A DNA stretch of 64,000 bases, from IMG/VR virus record IMGVR_UViG_3300043464_002284, positions 62,001 through 126,000 of that record; one strand, given 5' to 3'. The first letter of the stretch is position 1. Each line of letters starts with the position of its first letter. The position numbers were made by a program, and so were the translations under genes. Below the pieces are notes generated by a model. The model did no database searches, was not told the origin of the DNA, and saw only the letters and a program-made list of their open reading frames with translations. Shown piece by piece: positions 1 through 9,301 of the stretch. The DNA comes from a virus.

Positions 1-599
1 GTTGTTGTGCTTATTAGGGGTGTGGTATCTATTAGAGTTGGAGGAAAAGACTCGCCACTAGGTATAGTGTCAGTATATGTCAAAGAAGATGTTGATTTAA
101 TCAGTGTTCCATTGGGAATATCTGTCAAAAGATAAGTGGAACTTGATGGTATATCGTTGGGTTTGTACCAAAATAATAGTCCATATTCTGCATATGCTGT
201 TGGAATAATAGATGTAATATACCAATTTGTCACCATATTAGCAGATGAGGCATTCCCATTTGTATCTAATATGTCCCAGTTTTTAAACGAAGCTGGGAAG
301 GATAGTGCTGACTCAATACCAAGTATAGTATTGGTGATATTTTGTTTATTAAAGAGAGGCTTATTAGATACATAATTTTCATTTGACACTATAGCGGGAG
401 TCCATACTCCAGCAGTAGAGCCACTTTCAATAAAAGAGTTGATATTAGAACTACTAATAGAAATTGTGCTATTACTAGTCGAGCCAACATATCTCATGTA
501 TGTAGAAGAGCTATCTTGATCAATAGTATAATCTACTAGGTCATGACACAATAATGAATTATAGATAATGCAATTTTTTTTATTGTTTATGGTATACAT
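1..599 (-). CDS. Partial virion structural protein (N-terminal part, runs off left edge)
   Basis: An open frame starts with ATG at 599-597 and stays open to base 1, giving about 199 residues of an incomplete protein. The start lies 5 bases after the stop of the hub-like gene, the same tight spacing as the other late genes. The visible part is rich in Ser, Thr, Asn, Ile and Tyr, as in neighbouring tail-fibre and tail-tip proteins. It reads like a beta-rich lectin or LamG-like region, with stretches such as WYITSIIP and YGLLFWYKP. No Shine-Dalgarno sequence is clear. I infer a distal tail or fibre protein from position and composition only. No family is recognised and the C-terminus is unseen. 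Confidence 0.75.
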   Translation of the reverse strand, partial: MYTINNKKNCIIYNSLLCHDLVDYTIDQDSSSTYMRYVGSTSNSTISISSSNINSFIESGSTAGVWTPAIVSNENYVSNKPLFNKQNITNTILGIESALSFPASFKNWDILDTNGNASSANMVTNWYITSIIPTAYAEYGLLFWYKPNDIPSSSTYLLTDIPNGTLIKSTSSLTYTDTIPSGESFPPTLIDTTPLISTT

Positions 600-604
600 T
601 TATA

Positions 605-3600
605 TTACTTGCTGGTAGTCAATGTCCATTTACCATTGATATATGTGAATAGTCCTGCTCCTCCGGCTGTTGATAAACCGAAGGGATTTTCGTAGCTAAT
701 TACCATAGTCGGATAATTTTCTCCCCTTCTCTTGCCTTGAACATAAGACATTTCTATGCTAGCTTGAGTAGTTCCAGGAACCAAAGTTCCTTTAACTATA
801 TATGTTGGTTTACTTATTGGCTCATAAAAACCGAATTCATTATCGTATCGACATAAGATTTTAGCTCCTCTAGGAGCGGTATACCCACAACGATCTTTAA
901 CAAAAACCAATCTTCTAGCACCAGAAGGCATGGGTTGTGCCGAAAAATCTAAGTCGTCCAAAAATCCTCTGGCTGGGTAGGTCTCATCTAAATCGTTGTG
1001 CTTAGTTAAGTCTTCTTCCAGTGTTATATGCATCATCTTATAGGGGGTTGGGGTATTTGCCGTCCAGACTTTTCTAGATTCGTCCCATCTTAGATCTATT
1101 GGACCAACAGGCCATAATTCCGGATGTTCTCCCCAATTCAAATAAAATTCCTTTAGTTTTTGTTTGGGTGTCCATTTACCCCCTATATCCTTTTGTGTTT
1201 TACTAACAATCGATCCTTTGTATGTTGCTAGGGGCTCAATACCAGCACGCGTTAAATCGTCTTTATAGACCACCTTTTGAACAGGGGATGTTGCTGTAAC
1301 AGTACCAGTATTGTATCCGACTGTATTTTGTATATTTAAATTTAAAGCTTTTATCATTTCTGCTGATACATCAGTGTTAGAAGTTAAAACAAATACATCC
1401 CCAACAGATAATTTATCCCAAGTTGTAGCGGTTTCTAACGTTCTAGTAACGGCAAATCGTTTAGGCCTACCACGTTCATCAACCTCAAGAGGCTCGTCAG
1501 CAGCATTAGGTACGGGATATCCTTCTTGATCATATCCCCAGCCATGTATTACTAATGGTCCCCTTAAACCAATAAATCTTTGGTTCATATCATAGTCTTG
1601 GTTCGTTCTATCTAATGTCTTAACGTTATTAATTAAGGCTATGTCTTTATGGAAATAATCAGCTTGATATTTAGATGTTGATCCTGTTGGATAAGTCAAT
1701 ATAAATTTTGAATTATCAAGATTATTATGAATTTCTATTGAATTTTGATGTACTGCAGATCTACCTACTATACTAATACTGTGTCTAGATCTATCAATAA
1801 AATTACGTCCCTTGCTATTAAGTGATAGTGCCGAATGAAAACCGTCTGGGTGTTGTCCAGTATAATTCTGTATATTCGGATTTTTAAATTCACTATATGG
1901 AACAATCAGTGGCTGTAAACTAATAAGATTAATAGGAATATTTTGACCAATTGTTCCTTTTGTTCTATTTATTTTTTTAGTAAATGAGGTTATGGAGGAA
2001 AAATCTGATCCAGAAGTTATTACGTATGGCGGCAGTCTTTCTCCTTGCGAAGACTGTGTTTTAGAGCTGTAATCTAGTGAAGCATTTAATTTCTGGTGAT
2101 TATCACAGCACGCTTCGCATAAAATATCATAATTGCCAGTAGATCCTACAATGGTTCCAGTAGAAAATTTACGGTATATCAAAGTTCTTCTTCCTGTACC
2201 ATTACATACCGGACAATTAAGGCGATGGTATTTAGAAAAAGGAAATGTTGATAAGTTATTTGTTGGATAAAAAGACACAGGAGAAAAAATACCATCTAGA
2301 CTCATTACTGATTTAGTGCCATAGTCCTGAGATATAAAGTCTCCGAGTTCTGTACGCTGATATATTTGGGCTGTTGTACGAATACGTGCTCTGTTAGCCA
2401 AGGTTGGAATCTGAGTCATATCATCTGAGAAACCATCAGTAAACATTCCTGTTGTTCCAATATCAGAATCCACAGGTAAGCTAAATGTTGCACTAGTGGC
2501 GGCAGTCGAGCTACCGCTAGGCATAGATTGACTATTATATTGTTCAATATATTCTGGTGATCTAGTTGGTTCTTGCAGATAACCTCCAGCAGAGGCAACA
2601 ATAACTTCCACAGGACTCCAAGCAACCAACTTACTTGACATTTCTCCTTGGCTTATGGTTTTGGCTCTTTGTTCCAGAATAGTTAGGTTGTCTGTGTCTA
2701 CATTATTAGAAATTTGTTGATCTATTTTAGATAATTCTTTTTGTCTACTAAGATTATCTTTAGTGAATCTCTTGATTTTATCTGAATATTCTTTATTGAA
2801 TAAAGATAGTTTTCTAGTATATGTTCTAAACATATAGGTACTTTTAATACCATTCTGCCCAACATCAACGCCGATACTACTAACAATTGGTCCCTCTAGA
2901 GCATTTGCGTGGTATGGTAATCTAATTGTATTATATGTCAGGGTTCCACTAACGTATGTTAAACGATCAATATAGTTTAATTTATTGCTGTCCGTAATGG
3001 CAATACCAGCCACTAATGGATCAGTTGTTCTTTTTGTATCTACAAAAGTAAAAATATCGTAATACACTCCACTAATAGGCAATGTATTATTCAGTGTGAC
3101 GCTATTGAATGATCCACCCAAATTAAATATGGGTAATCCAGCCATTTCTATTGATGCTGTCTCAATAATTGGCTGATAATTAACTTTGCTTTTGATTTCT
3201 CTAATAGCAATATCGTCTAGATATGACATTCCTCCATAATTCCAAGGAACAAATTCTGGATTAACAGTTACTGTTGTTGGATATATCCAATTATCAATAG
3301 CTCTTTTTGCCTCTGTGTCGCCGTATCCAACAGTTCCTGTGGTGGGAGTTAAAGGAAATTGTCTGTAATCTAACTTGACAAAAACCCCAGTGGGTAAAAT
3401 ATCATCTTGGCTGGCAGGATAATCAAAATAAGGATAGTTTGTCCATGGACCATAGCTGAAGCGGTTTGATTTGATCGGTATTCCAGCAAAGAAAGGATGT
3501 AGCATCTTAGGCTTAAGAGAAACGTTCTGTGCAGTAGTGTTTTTAGATAAACCAGAATATGCTCCAAATAAATAGCCTTTGGGACCGGCCATTTCAACAT

Positions 3601-6600
3601 ACGAACTTAACATATCAAGAAAGTCAGTATCCCACGATGAAGGATCATTAGAACGTAAATAAACAGCCGCATCTTCTACAGCTATTGTAGCAAGTACGGT
3701 GGTGTTTGGGTCTTTTTGATAAGAACGACTACTGCTATTAATAGGTAATCCAGGGGCACTAATAATAATTCTTGCGTCTTCTAAATTTTCAGGATCTAAA
3801 AAGGTAAATTTTTCTTGAACATCAGTAATATAGAACAGTTTTTTTCTATCAAAAGGAACGTCTATGCCAAAAGCGTTGGGTTCTGGTATTCCTGCGCCCA
3901 ATATACCGCTATTAAATGCTTTGAATGATGATGTCACAGCATCAAAACTGTTAACGGTAGATACCTGAGGCTTTACCACAACATATCTTGTTGGGTCAGA
4001 TAATGATCCTATGTCTACTGTTGGAAAAGAAAAGTCTTCCTTGTTACAGTTTGTATCTGATTTGTCTACCTTTAGTCTGGACCACTGATTATTTTGAAAG
4101 GCTGGACTAAGTTTTTGAGATAATTCTGCATTGCTAATAGTTTGTTGGCATAAGTTATATGATACATGGTCGAACCTGTCGGTAACATTATATCCAACTA
4201 TGGGTTTTATGAGTCCCTGATCATCACTTAGATTTAACCAAAACTTACTACCAACAGCTATGCAGTCATCTATAATATTGCCATATTCTTCCCAAGCTCC
4301 TTGATTAGTGGGTTCATAACTAAATTTTAATTTATTATCGCCTCTAAAAACATAAGCATATCCAGCTTCTGTTGGTAGCTGAATATCTGCAAAGCTTAGA
4401 TTTCTTCTGGTTCCCAAATAAGGGGCCTGAACCATGTATTTTTTCCCATAATATTGATCAGCAACTTTCTTGATGAATCTTTGCACCAATTCAAAATCTC
4501 TACGTACTTCTTCCTGAATATTTTCAGCACCCGGAGACTTATCTGGAGCTACTGCTGTTGGGGATAAATGCTGATTGGCTATATTTGCTTGTTTAAGTCT
4601 CCAGTGCCAATTGCAGTCGTCTTTTGCTTTTTCTTGGGCTGCGGCAGCATCTCCTCCATTTGTTCTAGTATATAGATTTTTATAGTGGTTAACATAAGCC
4701 TGATTCATCATCAAATAAATATCTGTTTTATATGATTTGGCGCAATTATATATTAAAAATTCATCAGGACCCATCATAGCAGCGCGCATCTCTGACTCTG
4801 TTACTATAAAGAGGTATTCTTTTGGTGAGGCTGAGCTTTCGAAATTAACGGTTCCTGTAGGAGCTGGACTTCCTGGTGTTCTTCCCGTACCCGAACTGCC
4901 GGTACCTCCTGTCCCGCCAGTCCCACCGCCAGTACCGCCACCGCCAGTACCGCCACCGCCAGTACCGCCACCGCCAGTACCGCCACCGCCAGTACCGCCA
5001 CCGCCAGTACCGCCACCGCCAGTACCGCCACCACCAGTTCCGCTTCCTGTTGAAGGGCTTGCTGCAGTACTAGTTGTTGAACGAGACATAGGATTAAAAG
5101 CATATAAAGAAGCTACTCTTTGTAGGCCAGATGTACCTCCATACAAACCCTCCAAGTCTACTCTAGTAACTGGTAGTTCAGAAGCTCTAAAAATGACACA
5201 AATCTGACCAGTCCAAGTATCAAAAAATACTGGTCTTGGACGTCTAAAATCAGCACTATTAGTAGATTTAGTTGTATCAATATCGTATTCATTATCCATT
5301 AAATATCCAAAAAACGGACTAATAACATCTTTGTATAGGGGAAAATATCTTTCTTTACGAATTTGTTTAGCTCCTCCGTAAGCAACATCTCTAACAGTTA
5401 AACTAAGATAAGATTTGGTTGATGATATGCCCCAATTACCAGTAGTAGGATAGTCTCCTTTTTGAGCTTTCTCATAATTGCCACACTGTTTATTTGCTGC
5501 TGCGGTGCCTATAATCTGATGATCTGGCCATACGTCATCTGCGGTAGAGAAATCTATACCATCAACAGCATTACGTATTGTTCCTTCGTCAACTAACAAG
5601 CCACTAAATCCTGAACTTACAATATTATTAAGTCTAGTATTTCTAGTGGATAAAAACGAAGGAAATTTAATTTTACCATAACCAAAATTAGGATAACTAG
5701 AGTTTTTGGCAGTTCGAGTAAGGGAGCTTGTCCCGACATCAATAGAACCTAAACCTATATAGTCTACAAATTTTTTATTTCTAGCATCATAAATAATATT
5801 ACATTGAGTATATCCTAATCTATATGATTTAGCTTGTAACAGCCTTTGTTGTTTTCCTCCAACAATAACAGCTCGTGATGGTGATTCGTTTTTTTCTTTA
5901 CCCATGGTGCTAGAGCTAATATTATATCCACTAGCATATAAGGTTTTAACAGTATTAGAGATTTGATTTGGCGTAGTTTGTTTGCGCCTAGAAATAGTCT
6001 TAATTTTGATTACATTATAGATTCTGCCATTACCAACAACGGGCAATAAATCCACAGTATAATCATATCCCAAAGCTTCTGTTGTTTGATTGAGAAAATC
6101 GCTTATGGTAACTACTGGACCTTTGATACGAAAATCGTCTGGAGGATTTGGGATATCGGATAAGTCAAGTAAAAATTCACAATATTCTTTGCCATCTTCT
6201 AGATTGGTTTGAGGAGGTATAATGCCTAATCTTTTAAAATCTTTGGTGATTTTTGTAAATGTAACATTTTCTTGCAAACATTTTGTGAGAATACGCCCAT
6301 ATGGAGAAAAGGCTGTTTTAGGACCAAATGCACTATTAGTAGTAGCTGCTCTATCTTTGAGCCTTTTTGCTGTGGTAACCGTGGATGGACCCTCTATAGT
6401 GGCGGTCATTATTCTTAAAGCGCCTAGTATTTCTTTAGCTGATAGTCCATCTTCAGTATGGTTTGATCCTCCGAAACTTTCTGGGGCTGAAGATTCTAGA
6501 AAACCATAAACATTAAAAACATTAGGAATATTACCTTGAGTTATGGTGCCTTCATATTTAAGTTTATTTCCAGTATAGTTTTTGGGTGATCCATATGTGG

Positions 6601-7303
6601 TGTTAGAGTCGTTAATAGAAAAAATTGATCCTGAATATTCTCCTACTATAATATGGCAATTATTTAAAACCGCCTGCATTCCTTCTACCGTAACTTTGTA
6701 TTGTCCACCTCCGCTACCAAAATTTTCTTCCCAAGATTGTACTATGCCTCCGAAAGTAAAATTACCCATTTTAAAATAAACAGGAGTACCAATAAGATCA
6801 TAACCGCTACTTACAACGCCAGTAGTATAACTAAAAACTCCAGCATTACTTAGTCTATTAGGATTACCTAAAAAACCAGGGTCGGGATAATAATAGTATT
6901 TAGAAACAAAAGGATCATAAGAAGTAGATGGTACCCCAGCATTAAATTCATAGTATACTTTACCAGGAAGCATTTTATCATCGGCATATATGGTTGAACC
7001 ATCCTGACGAGTCTTTCCAATATTACCACTAGCCCATGCGCTACCATCTCTATCTACATAGCAAGCATCTCCAGAACAGCTATAATAATAGTTATCATTA
7101 TCAACACCATTAAGTGCTGTAGTAGGAAACTGTCTATTAAAGTTACAGGGAAAACCAGGATTCAAAGGAAGATCATCAGCTAGTTGAACAGTGAGTTGGG
7201 ATGGCTGTCCAGACCAACCCATATTACAACTAAAACTGCTAACGCTAGATCCTAAAAACATTGTTTGGGGAATAAGCTTATTGTCTGTTGAGCATGTGTC
7301 CAT
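605..7303 (-). CDS. Giant tail hub / tail-tip protein with Gly-Thr linker and DnaJ-like Cys motif
   Basis: This 2,232-residue protein starts 2 bases after the preceding gene. The N-terminal ~230 residues (FLGSSVSSFSCNMGW, then a segment around LIGTPVYFKMGNF) resemble the opening domain of phage tail hub or tip proteins; that is inference from pattern, not a search. Residues ~753-801 form a GGGGT repeat linker. Around residues 1697-1733 there is a CPVCNGTGRR motif followed by CEACC, which looks like half of a DnaJ-type zinc-binding module and may hold a structural metal. A coiled coil (KELSKIDQQISNN) precedes it. The size suggests the main tail-tip organiser, placed downstream of the tape measure as in siphoviruses. 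Enzymatic function is unknown. Confidence 0.8.
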   Translation of the reverse strand: MDTCSTDNKLIPQTMFLGSSVSSFSCNMGWSGQPSQLTVQLADDLPLNPGFPCNFNRQFPTTALNGVDNDNYYYSCSGDACYVDRDGSAWASGNIGKTRQDGSTIYADDKMLPGKVYYEFNAGVPSTSYDPFVSKYYYYPDPGFLGNPNRLSNAGVFSYTTGVVSSGYDLIGTPVYFKMGNFTFGGIVQSWEENFGSGGGQYKVTVEGMQAVLNNCHIIVGEYSGSIFSINDSNTTYGSPKNYTGNKLKYEGTITQGNIPNVFNVYGFLESSAPESFGGSNHTEDGLSAKEILGALRIMTATIEGPSTVTTAKRLKDRAATTNSAFGPKTAFSPYGRILTKCLQENVTFTKITKDFKRLGIIPPQTNLEDGKEYCEFLLDLSDIPNPPDDFRIKGPVVTISDFLNQTTEALGYDYTVDLLPVVGNGRIYNVIKIKTISRRKQTTPNQISNTVKTLYASGYNISSSTMGKEKNESPSRAVIVGGKQQRLLQAKSYRLGYTQCNIIYDARNKKFVDYIGLGSIDVGTSSLTRTAKNSSYPNFGYGKIKFPSFLSTRNTRLNNIVSSGFSGLLVDEGTIRNAVDGIDFSTADDVWPDHQIIGTAAANKQCGNYEKAQKGDYPTTGNWGISSTKSYLSLTVRDVAYGGAKQIRKERYFPLYKDVISPFFGYLMDNEYDIDTTKSTNSADFRRPRPVFFDTWTGQICVIFRASELPVTRVDLEGLYGGTSGLQRVASLYAFNPMSRSTTSTAASPSTGSGTGGGGTGGGGTGGGGTGGGGTGGGGTGGGGTGGGGTGGGTGGTGGTGSSGTGRTPGSPAPTGTVNFESSASPKEYLFIVTESEMRAAMMGPDEFLIYNCAKSYKTDIYLMMNQAYVNHYKNLYTRTNGGDAAAAQEKAKDDCNWHWRLKQANIANQHLSPTAVAPDKSPGAENIQEEVRRDFELVQRFIKKVADQYYGKKYMVQAPYLGTRRNLSFADIQLPTEAGYAYVFRGDNKLKFSYEPTNQGAWEEYGNIIDDCIAVGSKFWLNLSDDQGLIKPIVGYNVTDRFDHVSYNLCQQTISNAELSQKLSPAFQNNQWSRLKVDKSDTNCNKEDFSFPTVDIGSLSDPTRYVVVKPQVSTVNSFDAVTSSFKAFNSGILGAGIPEPNAFGIDVPFDRKKLFYITDVQEKFTFLDPENLEDARIIISAPGLPINSSSRSYQKDPNTTVLATIAVEDAAVYLRSNDPSSWDTDFLDMLSSYVEMAGPKGYLFGAYSGLSKNTTAQNVSLKPKMLHPFFAGIPIKSNRFSYGPWTNYPYFDYPASQDDILPTGVFVKLDYRQFPLTPTTGTVGYGDTEAKRAIDNWIYPTTVTVNPEFVPWNYGGMSYLDDIAIREIKSKVNYQPIIETASIEMAGLPIFNLGGSFNSVTLNNTLPISGVYYDIFTFVDTKRTTDPLVAGIAITDSNKLNYIDRLTYVSGTLTYNTIRLPYHANALEGPIVSSIGVDVGQNGIKSTYMFRTYTRKLSLFNKEYSDKIKRFTKDNLSRQKELSKIDQQISNNVDTDNLTILEQRAKTISQGEMSSKLVAWSPVEVIVASAGGYLQEPTRSPEYIEQYNSQSMPSGSSTAATSATFSLPVDSDIGTTGMFTDGFSDDMTQIPTLANRARIRTTAQIYQRTELGDFISQDYGTKSVMSLDGIFSPVSFYPTNNLSTFPFSKYHRLNCPVCNGTGRRTLIYRKFSTGTIVGSTGNYDILCEACCDNHQKLNASLDYSSKTQSSQGERLPPYVITSGSDFSSITSFTKKINRTKGTIGQNIPINLISLQPLIVPYSEFKNPNIQNYTGQHPDGFHSALSLNSKGRNFIDRSRHSISIVGRSAVHQNSIEIHNNLDNSKFILTYPTGSTSKYQADYFHKDIALINNVKTLDRTNQDYDMNQRFIGLRGPLVIHGWGYDQEGYPVPNAADEPLEVDERGRPKRFAVTRTLETATTWDKLSVGDVFVLTSNTDVSAEMIKALNLNIQNTVGYNTGTVTATSPVQKVVYKDDLTRAGIEPLATYKGSIVSKTQKDIGGKWTPKQKLKEFYLNWGEHPELWPVGPIDLRWDESRKVWTANTPTPYKMMHITLEEDLTKHNDLDETYPARGFLDDLDFSAQPMPSGARRLVFVKDRCGYTAPRGAKILCRYDNEFGFYEPISKPTYIVKGTLVPGTTQASIEMSYVQGKRRGENYPTMVISYENPFGLSTAGGAGLFTYINGKWTLTTSK
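2105..2215 (-). other. DnaJ-like zinc-binding Cys cluster inside the hub protein
   Basis: The frame encodes CPVCNGTGRR and, about 25 residues later, CEACC. CxxCxGxG is the signature spacing of the DnaJ Cys-rich domain. Only two half-sites are present instead of the four of a full DnaJ domain, so a single structural zinc site is the likely reading. A second CPVCxGxG-type motif occurs in the neck protein at 45490-46035. Confidence 0.6.
4903..5045 (-). repeat. 15-bp tandem repeat encoding GGGGT linker
   Basis: About seven near-perfect copies of a 15-base unit (plus strand GTACCGCCACCGCCA) encode a run of Gly4-Thr pentapeptides, flanked by GGTGGTG and GSGTGG variants. The block is far more GC-rich than its surroundings. 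It is expected to be a flexible interdomain linker and prone to copy-number change by slippage. The opposite-strand open frames over it are by-products of the repeat. Confidence 0.85.
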
Positions 7304-7305
7304 TT

Positions 7306-9279
7306 TTATGTGTCCAGATAAAGTTTATCGTTATTGCATTGCTGATATACCCATGCGGCTTTTCTTGTGTATCTACCTTCTGTTGGATTCCAACTTTGAC
7401 TATTTTCTGTTTGATATACTTGTCCGTTAGGTGGTGTACGAGCAGTAAAACCTACAGAAGCATCTCTATTACCAAAAGGTTTTAAACCTTCTAGTATTTT
7501 TTCAATAGTATTATAAGCATTTCCTCCAGTAAACATAGGACAGTTGGCGTTGGTCATAAAATACTGATCAATGCCGGTAACTGGCATAACCGTAATATCA
7601 ATATTAACACTACGTTTAGCAGAGGTTTTAGCAGATAAGGACTGTAGGATAGGGCCAAGTCTGCGACCAATCACAAAAACTTCTGCTACCACGTCGGTCG
7701 GGCCGGTATCGTCTATGTTAATACTTTCACTAATTACACCACTGATCATTGTAAATTTATTATTGAATTCATATCCGTATGTAATAATGCCTTTTCTCGG
7801 ATCGTGAGCTTCACTAGTGGACCATGGTATGACATTTAATAAACTGTCTTTTGAGTAGGTGGGGTTATTGAGTGGGGTAGTTCTACTGTAACTACTAGGC
7901 ACATATGTATTAGTGTATCTGGGGGCATTAAGTGCCGAACTGGCTCTTCGATATAAAAATGGCTTAACTCCGCTATGCCAGCCCATTAATGCATTTTCAT
8001 ATCTATTAGCTCTATTTGTAGTAGACGTTCCTGAGTCCATACTGTATCCAACAGTGCCAGTCTGACCAAGCTGATTATAGGTAGATAAAGCTAATTTGCC
8101 ATCTCCGCTTGGCATTAGATTAGCGCTGTCTTTGACTAGTGCTGTTGGGGCAATTCTAAGTCCTTTAATAGTTCCGTTAACTTTAACAGTTTTAACAAAT
8201 TTTTCATCAGTACTAACATCAATAGTATAGTCCTCTATATGAGTTATTCCTGTTGGCATGGCCAACCAAGTATCATTAACTTCATATGAGCCTTCGGTTA
8301 CACTAAAACTCGTAGCCCTAATATGATTGTATAGAAATAAGTTGTTGGTAGTCATTGCTGCTGCGGTAAAATCTCCACCAAAATAAATTCCACTAGCATT
8401 ATTTGCTTGCCAAGGCGTGGCGAGTCTTTCGGCAACCCAATGCTTTGCACTTAAACAAGCATTGTGATAACCTGATCCTGTTCCACAAGTGCTTTCATAT
8501 AAAACACCTCTTGCACTTAATTTTCTAGATATTTTATATTGAGGAATTTGATTAACCTGCAATGAGCTATGAGTCTGAGGAGAGGTTGCTGAAGGATTTC
8601 CTCCGTAAGGATTATGGTATTCTGGCCTAGTACTAATAGCTAATGCAAATGTTTCATAGATATAATCATCTGCTACTGGTTCAATATTCCATGTATCTGA
8701 TGCTGAAACAACGTGAGCTCCATTATTACTTCCTGATGTTTCCACACTTTCTAAATCAATAGTATATCCTATACTTTTAGTTAAAAAGTCTTGACTATTT
8801 TCAGTAGAAATGCTAAGAGCGCGAACTCCGGTAAAAGCTACAACCAATGTTCCATTATTATTTCCTGTGCATCCACATTTTACTTCTAGTGTATTAATAG
8901 GACAATTAAAAAATAAGTTTTTGAGATCTTTTTCCTTCCCCAGTACATAATCTATACCTGTTGAGCTACTCTGTCTATCATAAATTTTACCACTAAGGTT
9001 TATCTTGTTTGTAACGCTTAATAGCATACCAGCTTCTGTTCTATTGAAGGTATGTCCCAAAGTTATCATGGGAGTTGTGCCGCAAATCTGATGAAGTCCA
9101 GTTCCGTTATAAATAATTTGAACACTAGGGGTGTAAGACGATCCTGAGCCAGTTCCGGTAGAAGGTCCCGACAAAATTCCAGCATAAGATGAATCGTCAT
9201 TTAATATGTTTGAGGTCTGAGACGAAGATTCGTCTAGAGGCATAAAAAAAATCGGATTTATGAACGGTCCTCTATTCAT
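7306..9279 (-). CDS. Tail-associated structural protein, unknown family
   Basis: This is a 657-residue protein rich in Thr, Ser, Asn and Gly and predicted beta-rich. It lies between a putative lectin-like protein and the giant hub, with a 2-base gap to the latter. I recognise no catalytic motif and no signal peptide or membrane segment. A Gly/Ser/Thr-rich stretch occurs near residues 35-50 (SGPSTGTGSGSSYTPS). The C-terminus (SWNPTEGRYTRKAAWVYQQ) is more charged. It probably belongs to the tail-tip complex, by context only. Confidence 0.75.
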   Translation of the reverse strand: MNRGPFINPIFFMPLDESSSQTSNILNDDSSYAGILSGPSTGTGSGSSYTPSVQIIYNGTGLHQICGTTPMITLGHTFNRTEAGMLLSVTNKINLSGKIYDRQSSSTGIDYVLGKEKDLKNLFFNCPINTLEVKCGCTGNNNGTLVVAFTGVRALSISTENSQDFLTKSIGYTIDLESVETSGSNNGAHVVSASDTWNIEPVADDYIYETFALAISTRPEYHNPYGGNPSATSPQTHSSLQVNQIPQYKISRKLSARGVLYESTCGTGSGYHNACLSAKHWVAERLATPWQANNASGIYFGGDFTAAAMTTNNLFLYNHIRATSFSVTEGSYEVNDTWLAMPTGITHIEDYTIDVSTDEKFVKTVKVNGTIKGLRIAPTALVKDSANLMPSGDGKLALSTYNQLGQTGTVGYSMDSGTSTTNRANRYENALMGWHSGVKPFLYRRASSALNAPRYTNTYVPSSYSRTTPLNNPTYSKDSLLNVIPWSTSEAHDPRKGIITYGYEFNNKFTMISGVISESINIDDTGPTDVVAEVFVIGRRLGPILQSLSAKTSAKRSVNIDITVMPVTGIDQYFMTNANCPMFTGGNAYNTIEKILEGLKPFGNRDASVGFTARTPPNGQVYQTENSQSWNPTEGRYTRKAAWVYQQCNNDKLYLDT

Positions 9280-9301
9280 TAGCTATAATCCTAGGATGAG
9301 A

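Noticed and set aside
136-375. Plus-strand frame at the left edge
   Set aside because: It is antisense to the minus-strand frame that is open from 599 to the window edge and better matches neighbouring genes in strand, composition and spacing.
4737-5207. Plus-strand 156-codon Pro/Val-rich frame
   Set aside because: It is the antisense of the GGGGT linker and flanks within the hub gene; it has no ribosome binding site or independent coding character.
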